A stretch of 38,390 nucleotides of DNA from Deltaproteobacteria bacterium. Lineage in GTDB: Bacteria; Myxococcota; UBA727; VGSZ01. A program made the position numbers and the translations under genes. A model generated the notes under the pieces. That model was not told the origin of the DNA and searched no databases. It worked only from the letters and a program-made list of their open reading frames with translations. Position 1 is the first letter of the stretch, and every line of letters starts with the position of its first letter. The stretch covers positions 1 to 38,390 of the forward strand of contig JADZDP010000191.1 of NCBI GenBank assembly GCA_020850995.1, given 5' to 3'. Positions 35,485 through 38,390 of the stretch are shown in pieces.

Positions 35485-36288
35485 TCACTCCATCATGCCC
35501 ACGGCGGCCACGCCGGCACCAACGCCGGCGACCACCACGCCCGCGATGGCGCCGCTGGCCACCAGCCACCCGGCGTCATAGGCGAATTGCTTCTGCTCGA
35601 TGCTGCTCTCGGCGCTGCCGAGATCGGCGTCGAGGCCGAGGGCCCAGGCGCCGAGCCCGCCGGCCGCCACCAGCCCAAGCACGGCTACGCCGCCACCCGC
35701 TAGGGTCAGCATCGACAATGGTGGCCCGGCGGGGGGCGTCTCGACGACGGCGGCCTCGGTGATCGCCGTGCCACCCAGGGGCGCCAAGAGCGCGTTCAGG
35801 GTCTTTGGCAGCTTGTCGGAGAGCTCTTTGAGCTGCGCGCCCTGCGCCTCTTGGCGCGACACCGGCTTGCCCACGCTGGCGTCGAACAGGCTGACCTGCA
35901 GCAGGATGACGTCGTCGAGTCGGCCCACGCGCCCGTAGATCACGAAGCGCGCGCCGAGGGCGCTCGCCACCTCGGCCAGGCACGAGGTCTCGTCGCAGCC
36001 CATGGAGGCCTTGGTGGCGTCGATCTGGGCCATGGCCTGCATGTCGGACGCGGTGATGGTCTCGACGTCGCTGCGCGAAGACAACAGGCTCGCGATGCGC
36101 CCATTCAAGATCGAGACCTTTTCCGCCGGCACGTCGATGGCGTCGAGGTTGAGCAGCAGGAGCTGCTGCTTCCCCGGCGCGGTGGCCGCGGCCCCCGCGG
36201 GCGGTGCGGCAGGTGCGGCAGGTGCGGCGGCGTCGGCCCCTGGGGTCGCGGCGACCAAGGCTGCGGCGAGCGCCGCCGCGAGCGTCAT
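35485..36288 (-). CDS. Exported protein with CsgG/TolB-like sensor-type domain and C-terminal TM segments
   Basis: A 267-residue protein. It has an N-terminal signal peptide (MTLAAALAAALVAATPGADA) and an Ala/Pro-rich spacer. Residues ~42-170 have the pattern of small periplasmic domains that occur next to PEGA-type proteins in myxobacteria: LLLNLDAIDVPAEKVSILNG, DMQAMAQIDATKASMGCDE, then TSCLAEVASALGARFVIYG and LDDVILLQVSLFDAS, which resembles CsgG/TolB-type N-terminal folds. The Cys pair in GCDETSC may form a disulfide. The C-terminus has two hydrophobic helices (LTLAGGGVAVLGLVAAGGLG and ASGAIAGVVVAGVGAGVAAV). The ATG overlaps the upstream stop (ATGA). Identity of the family is uncertain. 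Confidence 0.7.
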   Translation of the reverse strand: MTLAAALAAALVAATPGADAAAPAAPAAPPAGAAATAPGKQQLLLLNLDAIDVPAEKVSILNGRIASLLSSRSDVETITASDMQAMAQIDATKASMGCDETSCLAEVASALGARFVIYGRVGRLDDVILLQVSLFDASVGKPVSRQEAQGAQLKELSDKLPKTLNALLAPLGGTAITEAAVVETPPAGPPLSMLTLAGGGVAVLGLVAAGGLGAWALGLDADLGSAESSIEQKQFAYDAGWLVASGAIAGVVVAGVGAGVAAVGMME

Positions 36289-37007
36289 GGCCGTGCCGTG
36301 CTGTCGAGGTCGACGGTGATGGCGGTCAGCGCCGCGGTGGGCACCACGCCCTCGCCGGGCGCCTCGGTGGCGTAGCTCTCGCCGCCGATGGTGGCGGTGG
36401 CCGCCACCGCGTAGCGCACGCCGATGTCGACGGGCGAGACCTCGAAGCTCGCGTCACCATCGACGCAGTCGACGGCCTGGCCCTGCACGATCACGTCTTC
36501 CTCGAGTGGCGCCGCGTTGCGCGACACGGCAACGGCAAACGAGGCGGCGCCCGCATCGGCGCAGCTCTGACCCACCACGGTGAGGTGCGCGCGCAAGCGG
36601 CTCCGCTGCAAGGCGATATCGATGCCGAGCGGCGTCGCAGCAGAGTCACCGTCGTAGCCGTCGTTGGCGGACGCGGGCGCGAGCGCGAAGGGGCCGGCGG
36701 TGCCGAACACATGGTCGCCGTCGCGCAGGTCGACGTAGAGATCTGCGAACGAGGCGACGGAGAGCTGTGCGGTGCCGGTGGCGCACTCGGCGCTCGTGAT
36801 CTCCTCGGTGGTGAGGCCCTCGGGCACGTCGCGGTTCACTACGCGCAGGCTCACGCTCGGCGCCTCGAGCTGTTGGCACGCCTCCTCGGCAGAGAAGCCA
36901 CCGACGGTCCAAGCGGTGAACAGGTCGTAGCGCGGCGCGCAGCCAACCACGCAGCCAAGCGCGCCGACGAAGAGGAGAGAGACGATACGAGAAGCTGCAC
37001 GAGTCAT
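36285..37007 (-). CDS. Orphan lipoprotein (first gene of the three-gene envelope operon)
   Basis: A 240-residue lipoprotein. The signal peptide ends VVGC with Cys23 as the lipidation site. The mature part has a Cys in EEACQQLEAP and ECATGTAQ, then a beta-rich region (ADLYVDLRDGDHVFG, RLRAHLTVVGQSC, SFAVAVSRNAAP, DIGVRYAVAATATIGGE), suggestive of one or two beta-sandwich domains. I do not recognise the family. The ATG at 37007 has GGAG with a 5-nt spacing; the frame runs open upstream but without signal-peptide character. Its stop overlaps the next start (ATGA), so it is translated together with the CsgG-like and stalked proteins. Confidence 0.8.
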   Translation of the reverse strand: MTRAASRIVSLLFVGALGCVVGCAPRYDLFTAWTVGGFSAEEACQQLEAPSVSLRVVNRDVPEGLTTEEITSAECATGTAQLSVASFADLYVDLRDGDHVFGTAGPFALAPASANDGYDGDSAATPLGIDIALQRSRLRAHLTVVGQSCADAGAASFAVAVSRNAAPLEEDVIVQGQAVDCVDGDASFEVSPVDIGVRYAVAATATIGGESYATEAPGEGVVPTAALTAITVDLDSTARP

Positions 37008-37163
37008 GGGGGCTCCGATGGCGGCATTCTGGCCAAGGGCAGGTGTTGGATGCAAACCGATCGACGCCGTGGTGCACCCTCGAGCCCATCGACCTCGTCC
37101 CGGGTGGAGGCGCGGCACCCGCGCGTCCCCTCGGGCCCACGGCTGGCGCTCGAAGCGCTGCGA

Positions 37164-37181
37164 CGCTCGCGTGACCGAGCG
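37164..37181. terminator. Candidate terminator of the M23 gene
   Basis: CGCTCG, a 6-nt loop, CGAGCG, 29 bp beyond the stop of the M23 gene on the minus strand. The stem is short and no T-tract follows; weak support only. Confidence 0.25.
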
Positions 37182-37209
37182 AGCGCGCTCCGACCGAGCG
37201 GTGCGCAGC

Positions 37210-38154
37210 TCAGTGCACGACGTAGCGGCGCGGGTTGATGGGCACGCCGTTGATGCGCACCTCGTAGTGGAGGTGCGGACCCGTGGAGCGGCCGGTGTTG
37301 CCGACGTTACCGATGTGCTGGCCGCGCTCGACCTTGTCGCCGGGCTTGACGATGAAGCGCTGCAGGTGGCCAAAGAGCGTGGTGATGTCGCGGCCGTGGT
37401 CGATGACCACGCAGTTGCCGTAGGCGGCCTTCTCGCCAGCGAAGATGACCGTGCCCGTGGCGGGCGCCACCACCTCGACGCCCTCGCGGGTGGCGATGTC
37501 GAGGCCCGAGTGCATGGTGTGATCGCCGGTGAAGGGGTCCTCGCGCGAGCCGAAGCCCGAGGTGAGCAGGCCGCGCGCAGGCGCGATGCTGGGCGTGGAC
37601 TTCAGCATGGCCTCGCGCACCGAGAAGTACTCGGACAGCTCGGCCAGCGAGCGCAGCTCGCGGTTGGCCTCGTTGGCGAGGCCGACCACGCGGCTATCGA
37701 GCAGCGCCTCGCGCAGCTGCTGCACCGCCGGGTCGTCGCCGGCCACGGGCACCGCGAAGGGATCGATCTCCATCGACACCTCGGCGCCACCCTGGGGGTT
37801 CGACTTGAGCGGGCCCATGGCCAGGCCGCGCGCGTCGTCGCGCAGGTCGGTCATGGCGCGCAGCTTCTCGTCGAACTGCTTGAGCAGCACCAGGCGCTCG
37901 TCGACGTCGTCGACCTTGGCCTGCAACACCGCGATGCGATCCTCGAGGCGCACGTTCTCCTCGCGCAGCGCGCGCGCCTCGAACACCTGGCCCACGACGT
38001 AGGCGTAGTGGACCAGGAGCGAGAGCAGCGAGCCCACCAGGCCGATGCCGACGAGGCCGAACACCAAGAGGCGGCGCAGCGGTACCTGCACGCGACGCAC
38101 GCGCGCCTGTGCACCGTCGGGCACGATCATCAGGGTGAAGTTCTTGCTCTTCAC
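37210..38154 (-). CDS. Membrane-anchored M23 (LytM-type) metallopeptidase
   Basis: A 314-residue protein that should cleave or bind peptidoglycan cross-links. A basic cytosolic lead (1-28) is followed by one TM (about 29-50), a coiled-coil (about 55-107), a linker, and a C-terminal M23 domain. The metal ligands are intact: His215 and Asp219 in HSGLD, and His296 in GPHLHYEV, with His263 in FGHL. The domain closes with INPRRYV. This is the usual design of divisome-type or envelope-remodelling DD-endopeptidases and of EnvC-like activators. The start is a GTG at 38154. It contrasts with the M23-like protein at 15012-16361, which lacks the first His. Confidence 0.94.
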   Translation of the reverse strand: MKSKNFTLMIVPDGAQARVRRVQVPLRRLLVFGLVGIGLVGSLLSLLVHYAYVVGQVFEARALREENVRLEDRIAVLQAKVDDVDERLVLLKQFDEKLRAMTDLRDDARGLAMGPLKSNPQGGAEVSMEIDPFAVPVAGDDPAVQQLREALLDSRVVGLANEANRELRSLAELSEYFSVREAMLKSTPSIAPARGLLTSGFGSREDPFTGDHTMHSGLDIATREGVEVVAPATGTVIFAGEKAAYGNCVVIDHGRDITTLFGHLQRFIVKPGDKVERGQHIGNVGNTGRSTGPHLHYEVRINGVPINPRRYVVH

Positions 38155-38202
38155 TCGTCGATCACCGCCGATCCCCCAAGGAAGCGCCGCAGAAACAAGG
38201 GC

Positions 38203-38232
38203 TTGGTAGTGCTTTCGTGGAATCTATGTCAA
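38203..38232 (-). promoter_or_regulatory. Candidate sigma-70-type promoter of the M23 gene
   Basis: On the minus strand TTGACA (38232-38227) is followed after 18 bp by TACCAA (38208-38203), a weak -10. The spacing to the GTG start (38154) leaves a leader of about 40 nt. The -35 is perfect, the -10 poor, so this is tentative. The rest of 38155-38390 shows no gene. Confidence 0.35.
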
Positions 38233-38390
38233 CTGGCGAATGGCGGCGACTCCCCGCCTGGCGGATCCGGTATCGGCGCGCGGCCGCGGCCAGCCTAAGG
38301 GCCCGCGAATGGACAAGTCGATCGGTGATCGCGAGCGAGGCGCGTCGATGGCAAGGAGCCCCGCAGGGCCGTGGCCGTCGCCACGGACCG

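Overview
The window is a GC-rich (roughly 70% by eye), densely coded piece of a chromosome, most likely from a member of the Myxococcota (former Deltaproteobacteria). The lineage hint comes from four protein signatures: three surface proteins with long Gly-Glu dipeptide linkers, myxobacterial Cys-rich (DUF4215/TIGR02232-like) repeats after two of those linkers, a MYXO-CTERM-like C-terminal tail (Gly-Cys, hydrophobic stretch, Arg cluster) on an M23-like protein, and a general wealth of secreted or lipid-anchored proteins. I see no rRNA, tRNA, CRISPR array, phage genes or transposase.

Layout. 1-124: start of a short-chain dehydrogenase (minus strand) with two tandem dyad operators upstream. 125-790: non-coding, with one copy of a 159-bp palindromic MITE-like element. 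791-5291: a lipoprotein with a GH67/DUF4838-type N-terminal region, an M32 carboxypeptidase and a thioredoxin-like [2Fe-2S] ferredoxin. 5302-7731: an HDOD protein divergent from a translationally coupled methyltransferase/transglutaminase-like pair. 7683-11178: two paralogous GT-C-type membrane proteins, divergently arranged. 11182-16361 (minus): transketolase, a (GE)n Gly-rich surface protein and an M23-like MYXO-CTERM protein. 16549-18299: a small Gly/Gln-rich orphan, an LCMT-type methyltransferase and an exported SnoaL-like protein. 18467-23106: a large orphan and a bifunctional PutA. 23138-26303: a second (GE)n Gly-rich protein divergent from formate-THF ligase. 26311-31416 (minus): a tightly coupled five-gene operon (membrane protein, DUF4129-like, DUF4350, MoxR ATPase, DUF58). 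31454-31616: the second, intact MITE copy, between that operon and dsbD. 33168-33496: an intergenic region with two perfect hairpins. 33497-37007 (minus): a coupled three-gene operon of envelope proteins ending in the third (GE)n protein. 37210-38154 (minus): a membrane-anchored M23 endopeptidase with an intact metal site.

The housekeeping genes (tkt, fhs, putA, M32 peptidase, dsbD) are scattered singly among envelope genes. The theme of the accessory part is the cell surface: three stalked proteins that share a Cys-rich head, a (GE)n stalk and a variable distal domain, two M23-fold proteins, a DsbD-type reductant exporter that could serve the many disulfide-rich exported domains, and two lipid-linked-sugar-type GT-C enzymes. 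The best candidates for something undescribed are the three-gene envelope operon at 33497-37007, the stalked protein family, and the palindromic element inserted next to promoters.
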